64,000 bases of DNA from Stenotrophomonas sp. ATCM1_4 (GTDB lineage Bacteria; Pseudomonadota; Gammaproteobacteria; Xanthomonadales; Xanthomonadaceae): contig NZ_QPFB01000001.1 in the NCBI RefSeq assembly GCF_004348115.1, positions 1,308,009 through 1,372,008 of the forward strand, given 5' to 3'. Under the pieces are notes generated by a model, which saw only the letters and a program-made list of their open reading frames with translations, did not search any database and had not been told where the DNA came from. The position numbers and the translations under genes were made by a program. Positions within the stretch are counted from its first letter, which is position 1. Every line of letters begins with the position of its first letter. This document shows positions 7,723 through 17,685 of the stretch, in pieces.

Positions 7723-8955
7723 TCAGCCCAGCAGGCTCAGCACGTTCTGGGTGGAGCTGTTGGCCTGGGAGAGCATCGCGGTGCCGGCCTGCTGCAGGAT
7801 CTGCGTGCGGGTCAGCTCGGCGGTTTCCTTGGCGTAGTCGGTGTCGCGGATGCGGCTGCGCGAGGCCGACAGGTTTTCCGAGGTGGTGGACAGGTTGGAG
7901 ATGGTCGAGCTGAAGCGGTTCTGGATCGCACCCATGTCGGCGCGCGAGCTGTTGACCGCGGTCAGGGCCTTGTCGACCACTTCCAGCGCCTGCTGGGCAC
8001 CGATGAAGGTGGAGATGTCCAGGGTACCGGCGACCTTCTGGCTGGACACGGCGGTGGCGTCCTGGGCGGTGAAGGCGGTGCCGCCGGAGGTCAGGCCGGT
8101 CGCCTGGCCGGTGGTGGCCGGGCTGATGGTGCCGAAGGTGAAGCCGGTGGTGAACTGGTTGCCCTTGACCGCCTTCAGGCTGATCGCGCCGTTGCTGTCG
8201 ACTTCGGCGTAGACGCCGCTCTGGTCCATCTTGTCGTTGATGGCGGCAGCCACCTTCTTGTTGATGGAGGTGGTGCTTTCACCGGCTTCGAACTTCACGT
8301 CCTCGATGGTGATGTCCTTGGCGCTGCTCGCGCCAACGGCCTGCACGCTGACCTTGATGCCGGAGATCTTGCCCGCGGCGGTGGCGGCGGCGCCGGAGGC
8401 AACCACGCTGACGGCGGTGGTGTCGGCGGCGAAGTTCATCTTGCCCAGGGTGTCGATGTTCGAGTCGACGATGCTGTTGATGCCGATGGTCTGGCCGGAG
8501 TCGGCGCCGACCTGGAACAGCGCGCCGGAGAAGCTGCCGTCCAGCAGTTTGGTGCCGTTGAAGTTGGTCTGGTTGGCGACGCGGTCGATTTCCTTCAGCA
8601 GCTGGTTCACCTCCGAATTCAGCGCTTCGCGGTCGGTGGTCGAGTTGGTGGCATTGGACGACTGCACGGCCAGCTCGCGGATACGCTGCAGGTTGTTGCC
8701 GATCTCGACCATCGCGCCTTCGGCGGTCTGGGCCAGCGAGATGCCGTCGTTGGCGTTGCGGGTGGCAACGTCCAGGCCGCGGATCTGGGTGGTGAAGCGC
8801 TCGGAGATCGCCAGGCCGGCGGCGTCGTCCTTGGCGCTGTTGATGCGCAGGCCCGAGGACAGGCGCTGAATCGAGGTGGCCAGGCTGGTGCCGCTGGTGT
8901 TCAGGTTGCGCTGAGCATTGAGCGACATGATGTTGGTGTTGATGACTTGTGCCAT
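7723..8955 (-). CDS. fliC: Flagellin (first of two tandem copies)
   Basis: The product (410 aa) is a filament subunit. The coiled D0/D1 ends are typical: [18 protein letters not shown] at the N-terminus and [19 protein letters not shown] near the C-terminus, with the variable D2/D3 part between about residues 175 and 300. The ATG at 8955 gives the standard flagellin start; the longer frame upstream is not flagellin. Residues 1-64 are identical to those of the neighbouring flagellin, and the sequences diverge mainly in the exposed centre. The gene has its own sigma-28 promoter (9057-9083) and its own terminator (7651-7672). It is therefore a single-gene late-class unit. Confidence 0.97.
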   Translation of the reverse strand: MAQVINTNIMSLNAQRNLNTSGTSLATSIQRLSSGLRINSAKDDAAGLAISERFTTQIRGLDVATRNANDGISLAQTAEGAMVEIGNNLQRIRELAVQSSNATNSTTDREALNSEVNQLLKEIDRVANQTNFNGTKLLDGSFSGALFQVGADSGQTIGINSIVDSNIDTLGKMNFAADTTAVSVVASGAAATAAGKISGIKVSVQAVGASSAKDITIEDVKFEAGESTTSINKKVAAAINDKMDQSGVYAEVDSNGAISLKAVKGNQFTTGFTFGTISPATTGQATGLTSGGTAFTAQDATAVSSQKVAGTLDISTFIGAQQALEVVDKALTAVNSSRADMGAIQNRFSSTISNLSTTSENLSASRSRIRDTDYAKETAELTRTQILQQAGTAMLSQANSSTQNVLSLLG

Positions 8956-9056
8956 GATTCGGATTCCTTTTTGGCGTTTGATCCGGCAGCTCAACCTGAC
9001 CGGTACTGGATGCAGTGGGGGTGGCGTAGGGCGCCGCAGTACCGCTGCTGATATCA

Positions 9057-9083
9057 ATAACGGCACACACCCCGGCAGCTTTA
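9057..9083 (-). promoter_or_regulatory. Sigma-28 promoter of fliC (first copy)
   Basis: The minus strand reads TAAA (9083-9080), a 15 bp spacer, then GCCGTTAT (9064-9057), close to the FliA consensus. It lies 101 bp upstream of the fliC start, leaving a 5' untranslated leader of roughly 90 bases. Confidence 0.8.
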
Positions 9084-9182
9084 GGCCCCGACGACAAGGT
9101 TTTTTTCCGCCGGGCAGGGCGCCGGAAAAAAGCAGCTGGCAGTGCTGGCAAGCGGGTGCTCCGGCATGGTCGCCCCCAACGA

Positions 9183-9208
9183 AAAGGCCCCGGCATGCCG
9201 GGGCCTTT
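9183..9208 (-). terminator. Rho-independent terminator after fliC (second copy)
   Basis: An 11 bp perfect stem (AAAGGCCCCGG / CCGGGGCCTTT) surrounds a CATG loop. On the minus strand it runs out into TTTTC. It lies 22 bp past the stop codon of the second flagellin gene. Confidence 0.8.
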
Positions 9209-9230
9209 CCTGTTTGCCTCGCTGCAACGG

Positions 9231-10445
9231 TTACTGCTGCAGCAGGCTCAGCACGCTCTGCGGCTGCTGGTTGGCCTGTGCCAGCATGGCGGTACCGGCC
9301 TGCTGCAGGATCTGCGTGCGGGTCAGCTCGGCGGTTTCCTTGGCGTAGTCGGTGTCGCGGATGCGGCTGCGCGAGGCCGACAGGTTTTCCGAGGTGGTGG
9401 TGAGGTTGGCGATGGTGGAGGTGAAGCGGTTCTGGATCGCGCCCATCTCCGCACGCGAGTTGCTGACCGCGGTCAGGGCCTTGTCGACGATCTCCAATGC
9501 GCGCTGCGCGCCTGTGAAGTCGCGGATGTCCAGGTCCTCGGCATGCTGGGTGGACATGGTGGTCGGCACCGTCAAGGCACCGCCGGTGTAGGTCAGGCCG
9601 GTGCCGCCGGTCAGCGTGCCGAGGTTGGCGGCGGTGATGGTCTGGCCGGCCTTGAGCGACTGGAAGGTGAGCTCGCCGGTGGTGCCGTCCACCGAGGCGT
9701 ACAGGCCGGTCTGGTCCAGCTTGTCGTTAATGGCCTGGGTGAGCTTGCGGTTGATGTCGGCGGCGGTGTCACCCACGTCGACCTTGATGTCGTCGATCTT
9801 GATCTGGGTGGCGCTGCTGGCACCGGCGGCCTGGACGCTGATGGTGATCCCGGACACCTTGCCGACGGCGGTGCCGGAGGCGGCCGAGGGCACCGCACCG
9901 ATGCCGGTCATGTCACCGGCGAAGCCGGCCGTGCCGATGGTGTCGGTGTTGACGTCGACGATGCTGTTGATGCCGATGGTCTGGCCGGCGTCGGCGCCGA
10001 CCTGGAACAGGGCCCCGGCGAAGCTGCCATCCAGCAGCTTGGTGCCGTTGAAGTTGGTCTGGTTGGCGACGCGGTCGACCTCCGAGAGCAGCTGGCGCAC
10101 TTCGGCGTTCAGCGCCTCGCGGTCGGTGTCGGAGTTGGTGGCGTTGGCCGACTGCACGGCCAGCTCGCGGATGCGTTGCAGGTTGTTGCCGATCTCCACC
10201 ATCGCGCCTTCGGCGGTCTGGGCCAGCGAGATGCCGTCATTGGCATTGCGCACGGCCACGTCCAGGCCACGGATCTGGGTGGTGAAGCGCTCGGAGATGG
10301 CCAGGCCGGCCGCATCGTCCTTTGCGCTGTTGATGCGCAGGCCCGAGGACAGGCGCTGGATGCTGGTCGCCAGGCTGGTGCCGCTGGTGTTCAGGTTGCG
10401 CTGGGCGTTCAGCGACATGATGTTGGTGTTGATGACTTGTGCCAT
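9231..10445 (-). CDS. fliC: Flagellin (second of two tandem copies)
   Basis: The product (404 aa) is a flagellin with the same D0/D1 ends as the downstream copy (identical over residues 1-64, then TRNAND versus VRNAND) and a different central domain. The C-terminus is VLSLLQQ rather than VLSLLG. Differences in the centre mean it is a distinct filament subunit, not an exact duplicate. The start is the ATG at 10445, preceded by CGGAGAAGTCCC. No good sigma-28 site is visible upstream; the best match, CAAA-N15-GCCTGATG, is weak. The gap to flgL is 79 bp and no terminator is seen in it, so some transcription may come from the flgG-flgL operon. Confidence 0.97.
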   Translation of the reverse strand: MAQVINTNIMSLNAQRNLNTSGTSLATSIQRLSSGLRINSAKDDAAGLAISERFTTQIRGLDVAVRNANDGISLAQTAEGAMVEIGNNLQRIRELAVQSANATNSDTDREALNAEVRQLLSEVDRVANQTNFNGTKLLDGSFAGALFQVGADAGQTIGINSIVDVNTDTIGTAGFAGDMTGIGAVPSAASGTAVGKVSGITISVQAAGASSATQIKIDDIKVDVGDTAADINRKLTQAINDKLDQTGLYASVDGTTGELTFQSLKAGQTITAANLGTLTGGTGLTYTGGALTVPTTMSTQHAEDLDIRDFTGAQRALEIVDKALTAVSNSRAEMGAIQNRFTSTIANLTTTSENLSASRSRIRDTDYAKETAELTRTQILQQAGTAMLAQANQQPQSVLSLLQQ

Positions 10446-10524
10446 GGGACTTCTCCGTTGTGTTCTATGCCTGCATCAGGCGATGCGGTGATTCGGTTTG
10501 GCAGTGCGGCTGCCGTCAGGTGGG

Positions 10525-11727
10525 TCAGCGGATCATGTTGAACAGCGACATCGACTGCATCTGGGTGAAGATGGTCTGGGCCGCCTGGAGCGCCGCACCC
10601 TCGAGCTTGTATTGCCCGATGGCCTCGGCGTAATCGACGTCGCGCAACTGCGACAGCGAGCTTTTCAGGGTGACGGTGTTGGCCTCGCGCAGCGAGGCGG
10701 CGTCGTCGATGGTCTTCAACTGCGCGCCGCCGGCGGCGCGTGCATCGATCATCGCCTCGGCCGCGCGCGAGACATCACGCAGGCTCGCTTGCAGCCCGTT
10801 CTGCTGCGCGGTACGGCCGGCTTCGGTGGACACGTCCATGTCCAGTGCCTGCACCAGCCGGTCGATGGTGGAGAACACGTCGCGGCTCTGGGCCTGCCCG
10901 GCGCTGAACTCGTCGCCCGCCGCAGGCTCGCCCTCGATGCGCATGCGCAGCCCCCCGAAGGTGATGTCGTCGCCGCTGGTGTACGTGCCGGTGCTGACCA
11001 CGGTGTTGCTCGCGTCGACGATCTCGTAGCTGTCGGCGGCGGTGAAGCGAACGGTATAGCTGCTGCCGTCCCAACTGCCGGAACCGTCGCGGCTCAGGTC
11101 GGTGAGCACGCCCTTGCCGGTGTTGGTGGCCGCAGCGCTGCCGTCGACCGTCCCGTCGCCGGTGCGGATGCGCAGGAAGATCTCGCTGCCGGGCTGCGCG
11201 TCGCTGACGAACGTGCCCGGCGCCACTTCGACCTTGCGCTGGATCTGGTCGCCGTTGTAGGTGACCACGCCATTGCTGAGCGTGAACGGGGCATCGCCAT
11301 CGGAGGCCCCGCCGAACAGGTAGCGGCCATTGCCGTCGGTGGTGTTGGCCAGCGCCAGCATCTGTTGCTTGATCGACTTCAGCTCGCTGGAGACAGCCTT
11401 GCGGTCATCGCTGGACAGCGAGGCGTTGTTGGCCTGGATGGTCAGGTCGGAGATGCGCTGCAGCAGTTCGCCGGCCTGGGCAAGGGCGTTCTCCTGCAGC
11501 CCCAGCCGGTTCTGGACGGTGTTGGCGTTGGCGCCAAGCTTTTCCAGTTCGGCCAGCATGCGGTCCATGCCGACCGCGGTACCGGCGCCGACCGGGTCGT
11601 CCTTGGCAGTGACGATCTTGCTGCCGGTGGAGAGCTGCTGCTCCAGGTGCGACAGCTTGCTCTGCTTGGACTGCATCAGCGCCACCGAGCGGTCGTAGAT
11701 CATGCTGCTGGAGATGCGGGTATTCAT
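10525..11727 (-). CDS. flgL: Hook-filament junction protein FlgL
   Basis: The product (400 aa) is hook-associated protein 3, exported to join hook and filament. It carries the flagellin-like N-terminus NTRISSSMIYDRSVALMQSKQSKL followed by QQLSTGSKIVTAKDDP, and a flagellin-type C-terminal helix (SSLSQLRDVDYAEAIGQYKLEGAALQAAQ). The FlgK stop and FlgL start codons share a base (TGATG at 11727), so the two are translationally coupled. It is the last gene of flgGHIJKL. Confidence 0.94.
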   Translation of the reverse strand: MNTRISSSMIYDRSVALMQSKQSKLSHLEQQLSTGSKIVTAKDDPVGAGTAVGMDRMLAELEKLGANANTVQNRLGLQENALAQAGELLQRISDLTIQANNASLSSDDRKAVSSELKSIKQQMLALANTTDGNGRYLFGGASDGDAPFTLSNGVVTYNGDQIQRKVEVAPGTFVSDAQPGSEIFLRIRTGDGTVDGSAAATNTGKGVLTDLSRDGSGSWDGSSYTVRFTAADSYEIVDASNTVVSTGTYTSGDDITFGGLRMRIEGEPAAGDEFSAGQAQSRDVFSTIDRLVQALDMDVSTEAGRTAQQNGLQASLRDVSRAAEAMIDARAAGGAQLKTIDDAASLREANTVTLKSSLSQLRDVDYAEAIGQYKLEGAALQAAQTIFTQMQSMSLFNMIR

Positions 11728-13604
11728 CAGCCCACCGCCCTGAGGATTGTCTGGAACATGTTTTCTGCCGTGGAGATCAGCTGCGAAGCAGCCTGGTAAG
11801 CCTGTTGCAGGCGGAGCATGTCGGCCGCTTCCTCATCCAGGTTCACCCCGGACACCGAGTCGCGCGCGGCCTGCGCGTTGTCGTTGATGACCTGCTGGGC
11901 CTGCAGCGAATATTCGGCCGAACGTGCCGCCGCACCGACCTGGGTGGTCAGGCCACCGAGGGCACCGTTGAGGGTGACGGTGCCGCCGCTGAGCGCCTTG
12001 GCATCCTCCACGCCGGCCAGGCGCGAGGCGTTGCCGTTGTCACTGGAGCCGGGGGCGGTCTTGCCGATGGTGAAGGTGTCACCGGCGGCGGGCTTGCCGT
12101 CCAGCACCAGGCTCCAGCCGTTCGCGCTGATGGCCTGGCCTGGCGTGTAGGTGAAGGGACCGGCGCCGTCGATGGTGTACTGGTTGGCGTCGATGAACTC
12201 GATGCTGGCGGGGTTGAGCAGGGCCGGGTCGGAGGCGTCGAGCACATCCAGCTTGCCCAGCACGCCGGTGCCGGTGTTGGCCAGGTCCGCTCCGGCCTTG
12301 ACCGGGTTGGCCGCGGCGATGCGCGAGGGATCGGTGATGGCCACCGATAAACCGGTGATCGCCGCGCCGGTGGGCTGCAGCAGGAAGCGATCATTCAATC
12401 CCGGGGTACCGCCCACCTCGAAGCGCACGCCATTGACCACGAACGGGTCGGCGGCGGTGCCGGTGCCGGTCATGGCGACGCTGGCACCGGTGTCGGCGCG
12501 GGTGGCCTCCCAACCGGTGCCGTTGTACTTGAGCAGGATGTTCTGGCCATCCAGGGCGGCCAGGTCGCCATAACTGGCGGTCAGGGTGGCGCTGCCGGTA
12601 TTGCCGCTGTGCGCGCTCACCTTGGGCGTGCCCAGGTTGAAGAAGTCCGTGCCCATGTCCCCGTACAGGTCCATGCCCTCGGCGTGGGCCTGGTTGAACG
12701 TGGTGGCCATGCCGACGGCGATCCTTCCCAGTTCATTCTGGGCAGGGGTGAGGACGCGGTCGCGGAACTCGAGCATGCCGCCGATCTGGCCACCGAGCGC
12801 ATTGCCATCCAGCACGATGGTCATGCCCTGGGTCTTGATCGCCAGCTGCAGGCGCTCGGGCTGGTAGGGATCGGCGGCGGTGGTGATCTGCGAGGCGGTC
12901 GAGCCGACCACCAGCGCCTGGCCGCCGGCCGAATAGACATTGGTGATGCCGCCATCCTGGATCACCGCCGTACCACCGGTGTAGCCGACCAGCTGGGTGA
13001 TCAGCTGGTCGCGGCGGTCCAGCAGGTCCGGCGCGGCGGCATTGCCCTTGCTGCCGATCGCACCATTGAGCTGGGCGATCTCGGCGGCCAGCCGGTTGAC
13101 CTCGGTGGTCGCGGCCAGCAGCCCGTTGTTCACCTCGCTGTTGAGGCTGTCCAGGCTGTTGTTGAGCTGCTTGAAGCGATCGACCAGGGTGGACGCGCTG
13201 TCGAGCATGTCGCGGCGTTCGGTGGTGGCCGCAGCGTTGGAGGACAGGCCGTTGACGGCATCGAAGAACTTGGACCAGACCCCGGTGACGTTGGTTGCGG
13301 TATCGGAGAGCAGCGCATCGACGCGATCGGACAGCGTGGACAGCTTTTCCAGCCGCGCCAGTTCGCCGCTGCTGTCCAGCAGCCGCGAGATGGCGAGCTG
13401 GTCGGCGACGCGACGGATGTCCACGATGCGGGTACCGGTGCCTACATCGCCATAGCCGACGTTGACCGAGGGTGCCGTGGCGAAGTCCACGGTCTGCCGG
13501 CTGTATCCGTCGGTCTTGATGTTGGCGACGTTGTTGCTGACCGTTGCCAGGGCGCGCTGGAACGCGATCAGGGCACTGGTGCTGGTGGAAAGAACACTGG
13601 ACAT
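11727..13604 (-). CDS. flgK: Hook-associated protein 1, FlgK
   Basis: The product (625 aa) forms the first junction ring on the hook. The N-terminal rod/hook signature is SALIAFQRALATVSNNVANIKTDGYSRQTVDF, with NNVAN.TDGYSRQ being diagnostic. A long D1 coiled region follows, and the C-terminal helix is DEEAADMLRLQQAYQAASQLISTAENMFQTIL. Size is in the normal range for the family (about 550-650 aa). The start lies 11 bp after the flgJ stop codon. It is coupled to flgL by a shared base. Confidence 0.95.
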   Translation of the reverse strand: MSSVLSTSTSALIAFQRALATVSNNVANIKTDGYSRQTVDFATAPSVNVGYGDVGTGTRIVDIRRVADQLAISRLLDSSGELARLEKLSTLSDRVDALLSDTATNVTGVWSKFFDAVNGLSSNAAATTERRDMLDSASTLVDRFKQLNNSLDSLNSEVNNGLLAATTEVNRLAAEIAQLNGAIGSKGNAAAPDLLDRRDQLITQLVGYTGGTAVIQDGGITNVYSAGGQALVVGSTASQITTAADPYQPERLQLAIKTQGMTIVLDGNALGGQIGGMLEFRDRVLTPAQNELGRIAVGMATTFNQAHAEGMDLYGDMGTDFFNLGTPKVSAHSGNTGSATLTASYGDLAALDGQNILLKYNGTGWEATRADTGASVAMTGTGTAADPFVVNGVRFEVGGTPGLNDRFLLQPTGAAITGLSVAITDPSRIAAANPVKAGADLANTGTGVLGKLDVLDASDPALLNPASIEFIDANQYTIDGAGPFTYTPGQAISANGWSLVLDGKPAAGDTFTIGKTAPGSSDNGNASRLAGVEDAKALSGGTVTLNGALGGLTTQVGAAARSAEYSLQAQQVINDNAQAARDSVSGVNLDEEAADMLRLQQAYQAASQLISTAENMFQTILRAVG

Positions 13605-13615
13605 GGACGTCTATC

Positions 13616-14806
13616 TCAACGACGGGTGAGGCCGGTCAACCCGGCGGCGGAAGCGAGGGTCTGGCCGAAGCGGTTGCCGACTTCGGCAATCGCACCGACC
13701 GCGCGGTCGATGGTCGGGCCGGCGGCAATGGCGGCGATCTTGGCGGCGTAGGACGGGTCGGTCGCATAGCCGGCACGCTGCAAGCCCTGTGCGAAACCAC
13801 GCACGTCGCCACCGGCCTTCAGCGCGGCCTGGTAGCGCGGGCTGTTCTTCAGCATCCGCACGTAGTCGTTGAAGCTGTCGGCCACCGAGCCATAGGCACG
13901 GAAGCTGGCGCGTTCGGAGCGGCGCTGGCCGTCCACGTACTCATGCGTACCGGCGCTGGCGCGCTCACCGCTCCAGCCGGTGGCCTTGATCCCGAACAGG
14001 TTGTGGCTGCTCTGGCCGTTCTCCCGCTTGATGTGGCGCTTGCCCCAGCCGGTCTCCAATGCCGCCTGTGCGACCAGGGCGCGCGGGTTCACGCCCAGCT
14101 CCTGCGCGGCACGCTGCGCGTGCGGCCAGATGCTGGCGACGAACCCTTCCGGCGTATGCGTGCCCAGGCTGCTGGCGGCCAGGTTGGCCTGCGTCGTGTC
14201 CACGGCGTCACCGCGTTCGGCGGCGGTCATCGCGCTCCAGCGGTCATCGGCCGTTGTCCATTCGGCCTGCGCCGGCATGCCGCTGCCGTCATACGGATGG
14301 GCGCTGCCCAACGCGGCGTGCAGCTCGCCGGTGTCACGCCCGGCGATCAGGTCCAACGCCTGCGATTGCGGGGCAAGATAGGCGGCGCGTTCGCTGGCGT
14401 CGAGCGCGGCGAACGGGTCTTCGCCGGGGCCGGGCTGCAAGGGCAGGGCAGGCGGGCGGATGTCTGGCGCGGCCAACTGGTAGGCGCGTGCCGCCGCGGC
14501 AGGCGTGATCGCCGGATCCACCGGCGCTGCGGTGGCCTGCTGTCCGCCGCCCAACTGCCTTGCGATCATCGCCGACAGGCCCAGGCCGCGCCCCCGCGTC
14601 ATCGCCTCGGCGATGCGCTGGTCGTACATCTCGCGGAACATCTGGTTCTCGCCGGGGAACAGCGAGTCGCCGAAGCTGGCCTCGCGCATGCTCTTGATCA
14701 ACATCTGCGCGAACTGGCCTTCCAGCTGGCGCGCGACCTTGTCGATCTTGGCCGGATCGTTGGCCGTGGCCGGGTTCAGCTCGAACGGCGCAGGAGCGAT
14801 ACGCAT
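13616..14806 (-). CDS. flgJ: Rod assembly protein and peptidoglycan hydrolase FlgJ
   Basis: The product (396 aa) has two domains. Residues 10-90 are the rod-binding domain (KVARQLEGQFAQMLIKSMREAS... MYDQRIAEAMTRGRGLGLSAMIARQL). Residues 215-390 are a GH73-type beta-N-acetylglucosaminidase with the catalytic Glu in ALETGWGK (E251). FlgJ is exported through the rod channel and cuts the peptidoglycan layer so that the rod can pass. The two-domain form is typical of gammaproteobacteria. The linker of about 120 residues is Ala/Pro-rich and longer than in Salmonella (whole protein 316 aa). It is 1 bp from flgI. Confidence 0.94.
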   Translation of the reverse strand: MRIAPAPFELNPATANDPAKIDKVARQLEGQFAQMLIKSMREASFGDSLFPGENQMFREMYDQRIAEAMTRGRGLGLSAMIARQLGGGQQATAAPVDPAITPAAAARAYQLAAPDIRPPALPLQPGPGEDPFAALDASERAAYLAPQSQALDLIAGRDTGELHAALGSAHPYDGSGMPAQAEWTTADDRWSAMTAAERGDAVDTTQANLAASSLGTHTPEGFVASIWPHAQRAAQELGVNPRALVAQAALETGWGKRHIKRENGQSSHNLFGIKATGWSGERASAGTHEYVDGQRRSERASFRAYGSVADSFNDYVRMLKNSPRYQAALKAGGDVRGFAQGLQRAGYATDPSYAAKIAAIAAGPTIDRAVGAIAEVGNRFGQTLASAAGLTGLTRR

Positions 14807-14807
14807 G

Positions 14808-15926
14808 TCAGATGACCTCGAGATCGGCGCTCAATGCACCGGCCTGCTTGAGGGCTTCCAGGATGGCGATCAGGTCGCCCGGTGCCGCACCCACCTCGTT
14901 CACGGCTCGCACGATTTCGTCCAGCGTCGCACCGCCGTCGAAGCGGAACATACGGCTGCCTTCGTTGCTGGCGGTGATGGTCGATTGCGGGCTGGCCACG
15001 GTCTGGCCGTTGCCGAACGCATTGGGCTGGCTGACCTGGGTCGATTCGCTGACGGTCACCGTCAAGGAACCGTGCGAGATCGCCGCCGGGCTGACGCGCA
15101 CCTGCGAGCCGATGACCACGGTGCCGGTGCGGGAGTTGACCACCACGCGCGCCGGCGCGGTGCCGGGGGACAGTTCCACGTTCTCGATGCGCGCCAGCAT
15201 GCCGATGCGCGCGCCCGGATCGGTGGGGGCCTGCACCGCCACGGTGACGCCGTCGACCGCGCGCGCCGCGCCTTCGCCAAAGGTGGCGTTCAAGGCGCTG
15301 ACCATGCGCGAGACGGTGGTGAAATCGTTCTGGTGCAGGTTCAGGGTGATCTCCCCGGAAGCACCGAACACATCGGGCAGGGCACGTTCGACCGTGGCGC
15401 CGTTGGGCACGCGCCCAACGCTGGGAATGTTCACCGACACGCGTGAGCCGTCCTTGCCCTGCGCGCCGAAGCCACCCACCACCAGGTTGCCCTGCGCGAT
15501 CGCATAGACCTGGCCGTCGGCACCCTTCAGCGGCGCCATCAGCAGCGAGCCACCACGCAGGGAGACCGCGTTGCCCACCGAGGACACGGTGATGTCGATG
15601 GTCTGGCCGGGCTTGGCGAACGGCGGCAGCTCGGCGTGGATCGCCACCGCGGCGACGTTCTTCAACTGCGGGTTGACGTTGGCCGGCACGTTGACGCCCA
15701 GCTCGCCCAGCAGGTTCTTCAGGCTCTGCACGGTGAACGGGGCCTGGCTGGTGCGGTCGCCGCTGCCGTCCAGGCCGACGACCAGGCCGTAGCCGACCAG
15801 GGCATTGCCGCGCACGCCGCCGACCTGCGCCAGGTCCTTGATGCGTTCGGCGTGGGCGGGCAGGGCACAGCCCACCACCAGGGTGAGGAGCAGGCAACGG
15901 AAGAGGGAAACGGTTCGCATGGTCAT
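14808..15926 (-). CDS. flgI: Flagellar P-ring protein FlgI
   Basis: The product (372 aa) forms the periplasmic bushing around the rod. The signal peptide is [24 protein letters not shown]. The conserved mature start is [31 protein letters not shown], followed by [18 protein letters not shown]. The C-terminal part ([11 protein letters not shown]) is complete. The start may be the ATG at 15926 or the second Met two codons on. It is 2 bp downstream of flgH and 1 bp upstream of flgJ. Confidence 0.96.
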   Translation of the reverse strand: MTMRTVSLFRCLLLTLVVGCALPAHAERIKDLAQVGGVRGNALVGYGLVVGLDGSGDRTSQAPFTVQSLKNLLGELGVNVPANVNPQLKNVAAVAIHAELPPFAKPGQTIDITVSSVGNAVSLRGGSLLMAPLKGADGQVYAIAQGNLVVGGFGAQGKDGSRVSVNIPSVGRVPNGATVERALPDVFGASGEITLNLHQNDFTTVSRMVSALNATFGEGAARAVDGVTVAVQAPTDPGARIGMLARIENVELSPGTAPARVVVNSRTGTVVIGSQVRVSPAAISHGSLTVTVSESTQVSQPNAFGNGQTVASPQSTITASNEGSRMFRFDGGATLDEIVRAVNEVGAAPGDLIAILEALKQAGALSADLEVI

Positions 15927-15928
15927 GC

Positions 15929-16618
15929 TCAGAACAGCGCGAAGGCGGAGTTGAAGAAGCGGCCCAGCCAGCCCATGGCGTTGGACTGGGCAACCGCGCC
16001 GCGACCGCCGTAGGCGATGCGTGCATCGGCGACCTTGCTCGAGGCGATGGTGTTGTCCGGCGCGATGTCGGCGGCGCGGACCACGCCCTGGATCTGCACC
16101 AGTTCATCGCCCTGGTTCAGGCGCAGGTTCTTCTGGCCCTGCACCACCAGGTTGCCGTTGGGCAGGCGCTGGATGACGGTCACCGTCAGGCTGCCCTGCA
16201 GGCGGTTGCTCTGCGCGCTGTTGCCCTTGCCGTTGAAGTCGCGCGAGCTCTCTGCCGAGGCTCCCAGGATGTCCTTGCCGCCCAGCGTGACCGGGGCACC
16301 GAACAGGGTCGGCGTGCCGACGTCCAGCTTGGAGTCCTTCTGGATCGCGGTGCTGGCCGTGGTGGTGGCGGTGGTGTTCTCGATCAGGGTGATGGTCAGC
16401 AGGTCGCCGACGTCACGTGCACGCCGGTCGCCGTACAGGTTCAGTCCCGGGCCAGCGGCATAGATGGCGCCGGCGGTGGGGGCCGCGGAGGGGGCGATGA
16501 CCGGCTGGATCGGCGCCATCGGCGCGTAGGGGCGCACGTCGCCGGCCAGCGTGCAGCCGGCGCTGAGCACGGCGCACAAGGCGACGGGAAGCTGACGGAA
16601 GAATGGGGTGCGGCTCAT
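15929..16618 (-). CDS. flgH: Flagellar L-ring lipoprotein FlgH
   Basis: The product (229 aa) forms the outer-membrane ring. It has a lipoprotein signal with lipobox LSAGC near residue 22. The family core is [29 protein letters not shown], and [24 protein letters not shown] is typical. The C-terminus is [27 protein letters not shown]. It is 23 bp after flgG and 2 bp before flgI. Confidence 0.96.
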   Translation of the reverse strand: MSRTPFFRQLPVALCAVLSAGCTLAGDVRPYAPMAPIQPVIAPSAAPTAGAIYAAGPGLNLYGDRRARDVGDLLTITLIENTTATTTASTAIQKDSKLDVGTPTLFGAPVTLGGKDILGASAESSRDFNGKGNSAQSNRLQGSLTVTVIQRLPNGNLVVQGQKNLRLNQGDELVQIQGVVRAADIAPDNTIASSKVADARIAYGGRGAVAQSNAMGWLGRFFNSAFALF

Positions 16619-16641
16619 GGCATTGATCCTGTGGCGACCGG

Positions 16642-17427
16642 TCAGACGTTGCTGTTGAGGTAGCCGAGCATGGCGTCGGTGGTGGAGATGGCCTTGGCGT
16701 TCATCTCGTAGGCGCGCTGGGTCTCGATCATCGCCACCAGCTCTTCCACCACGTTGACGTTGCTGCCTTCCAGTGCACCCTGCACCACGGTGCCCAGCCC
16801 GTTGAGGCCAGGCGTGCCGTTCTGCGCCGGCCCGGAGGCCGTGGTCTCCACGTACAGGTTCTCGCCCTTGGCCTGCAGGCCCGCCGGGTTGATGAAATCA
16901 GTCAACGTCAGCGAGCCGATCTCCACCGATGCGGCCTCGCCGGCCATCTTCACGCTGATGGTGCCGTCGCTGCCGATGGTCAACGATTGGGTGCCCTCGG
17001 GAACCTGGATGCCCGGCTGCACCGGGTAGCCGCTGTTGGTGACCAGCTCCCCCTGCGCGTTGATCTGGAAGCTGCCGTCGCGCGTGTAGGCGGAGGTGCC
17101 GTCGGGCATCATCACCTCGAAGAAGCCACGACCATTGACCATCACGTCCAGCGCCTTGCCGGTCTGCTGCTGCGTGCCCTGGTCGAAGTTCTTGGACGTG
17201 GCGACCACGCGCACACCGGTCCCCAGCTGCAGGCCGGTGGGCAGCTGGGTCTGCGCCGAAGAGGAACCGCCGGGCTGGCGTACCTGCTGGTAAAGCAGGT
17301 CCTCGAAGCTGGCACGGTCGCGCTTGAAGCCGGTGGTGTTGGTGTTGGCCAGGTTGTTGGAGACCACGGACATGCGCGTCTGCTGCGCATCCAGCCCGGT
17401 CTTGGCGACCCACAATGCCTGATTCAT
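16642..17427 (-). CDS. flgG: Distal rod protein FlgG
   Basis: The product (261 aa) is the main part of the flagellar distal rod. It begins [40 protein letters not shown], the rod signature, and ends [39 protein letters not shown], the typical C-terminal helix. The length matches FlgG (260 aa) closely. It begins a second transcription unit: a terminator hairpin and a sigma-54 site lie between it and flgF. Confidence 0.97.
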   Translation of the reverse strand: MNQALWVAKTGLDAQQTRMSVVSNNLANTNTTGFKRDRASFEDLLYQQVRQPGGSSSAQTQLPTGLQLGTGVRVVATSKNFDQGTQQQTGKALDVMVNGRGFFEVMMPDGTSAYTRDGSFQINAQGELVTNSGYPVQPGIQVPEGTQSLTIGSDGTISVKMAGEAASVEIGSLTLTDFINPAGLQAKGENLYVETTASGPAQNGTPGLNGLGTVVQGALEGSNVNVVEELVAMIETQRAYEMNAKAISTTDAMLGYLNSNV

Positions 17428-17479
17428 GACGCGTTCCTCTGCTGCTGATGCCGGCCGATGCGGCCCTTGCCAGGTTCAA

Positions 17480-17495
17480 TGCATGGGCCGTGCCA
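17480..17495 (-). promoter_or_regulatory. Sigma-54 promoter of flgGHIJKL
   Basis: The minus strand reads TGGCACGGCCCATGCA. The -24 box is perfect and the -12 box has one change (ATGCA for TTGCA). It lies about 55 bp upstream of flgG, just after the flgF terminator. Confidence 0.75.
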
Positions 17496-17586
17496 AAACC
17501 GGCGACGGGATGCCGTCGCGAGCAGATCACCGGCGGCAGCGGCCTGGTCCGCGAAGCAGGAAGCCGCCGAACCGCACGCATAAAAA

Positions 17587-17615
17587 CGCCCGGACGCGAT
17601 CTGCGTGCCCGGGCG
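17587..17615 (-). terminator. Terminator between flgF and flgG
   Basis: The stem CGCCCGG / CCGGGCG (7 bp) is extended inside by ACGC/GCGT. On the minus strand it is followed by TTTTTATG. It divides the flgB-flgF and flgG-flgL units. Confidence 0.7.
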
Positions 17616-17685
17616 ACAGGGAACAACGACAACGTGATCGACTGCGGCCGGGATCAGATCCCGGCCGCGTGAGCCAATGGCCCGA

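Noticed and set aside
10480..10520. Sigma-54 promoter for the second fliC (minus strand CGGCAGCCGCACTGCC)
   Set aside because: The GG-N10-GC spacing is right but flanking bases are poor compared with the clear sites in this window. Left out as unsupported.
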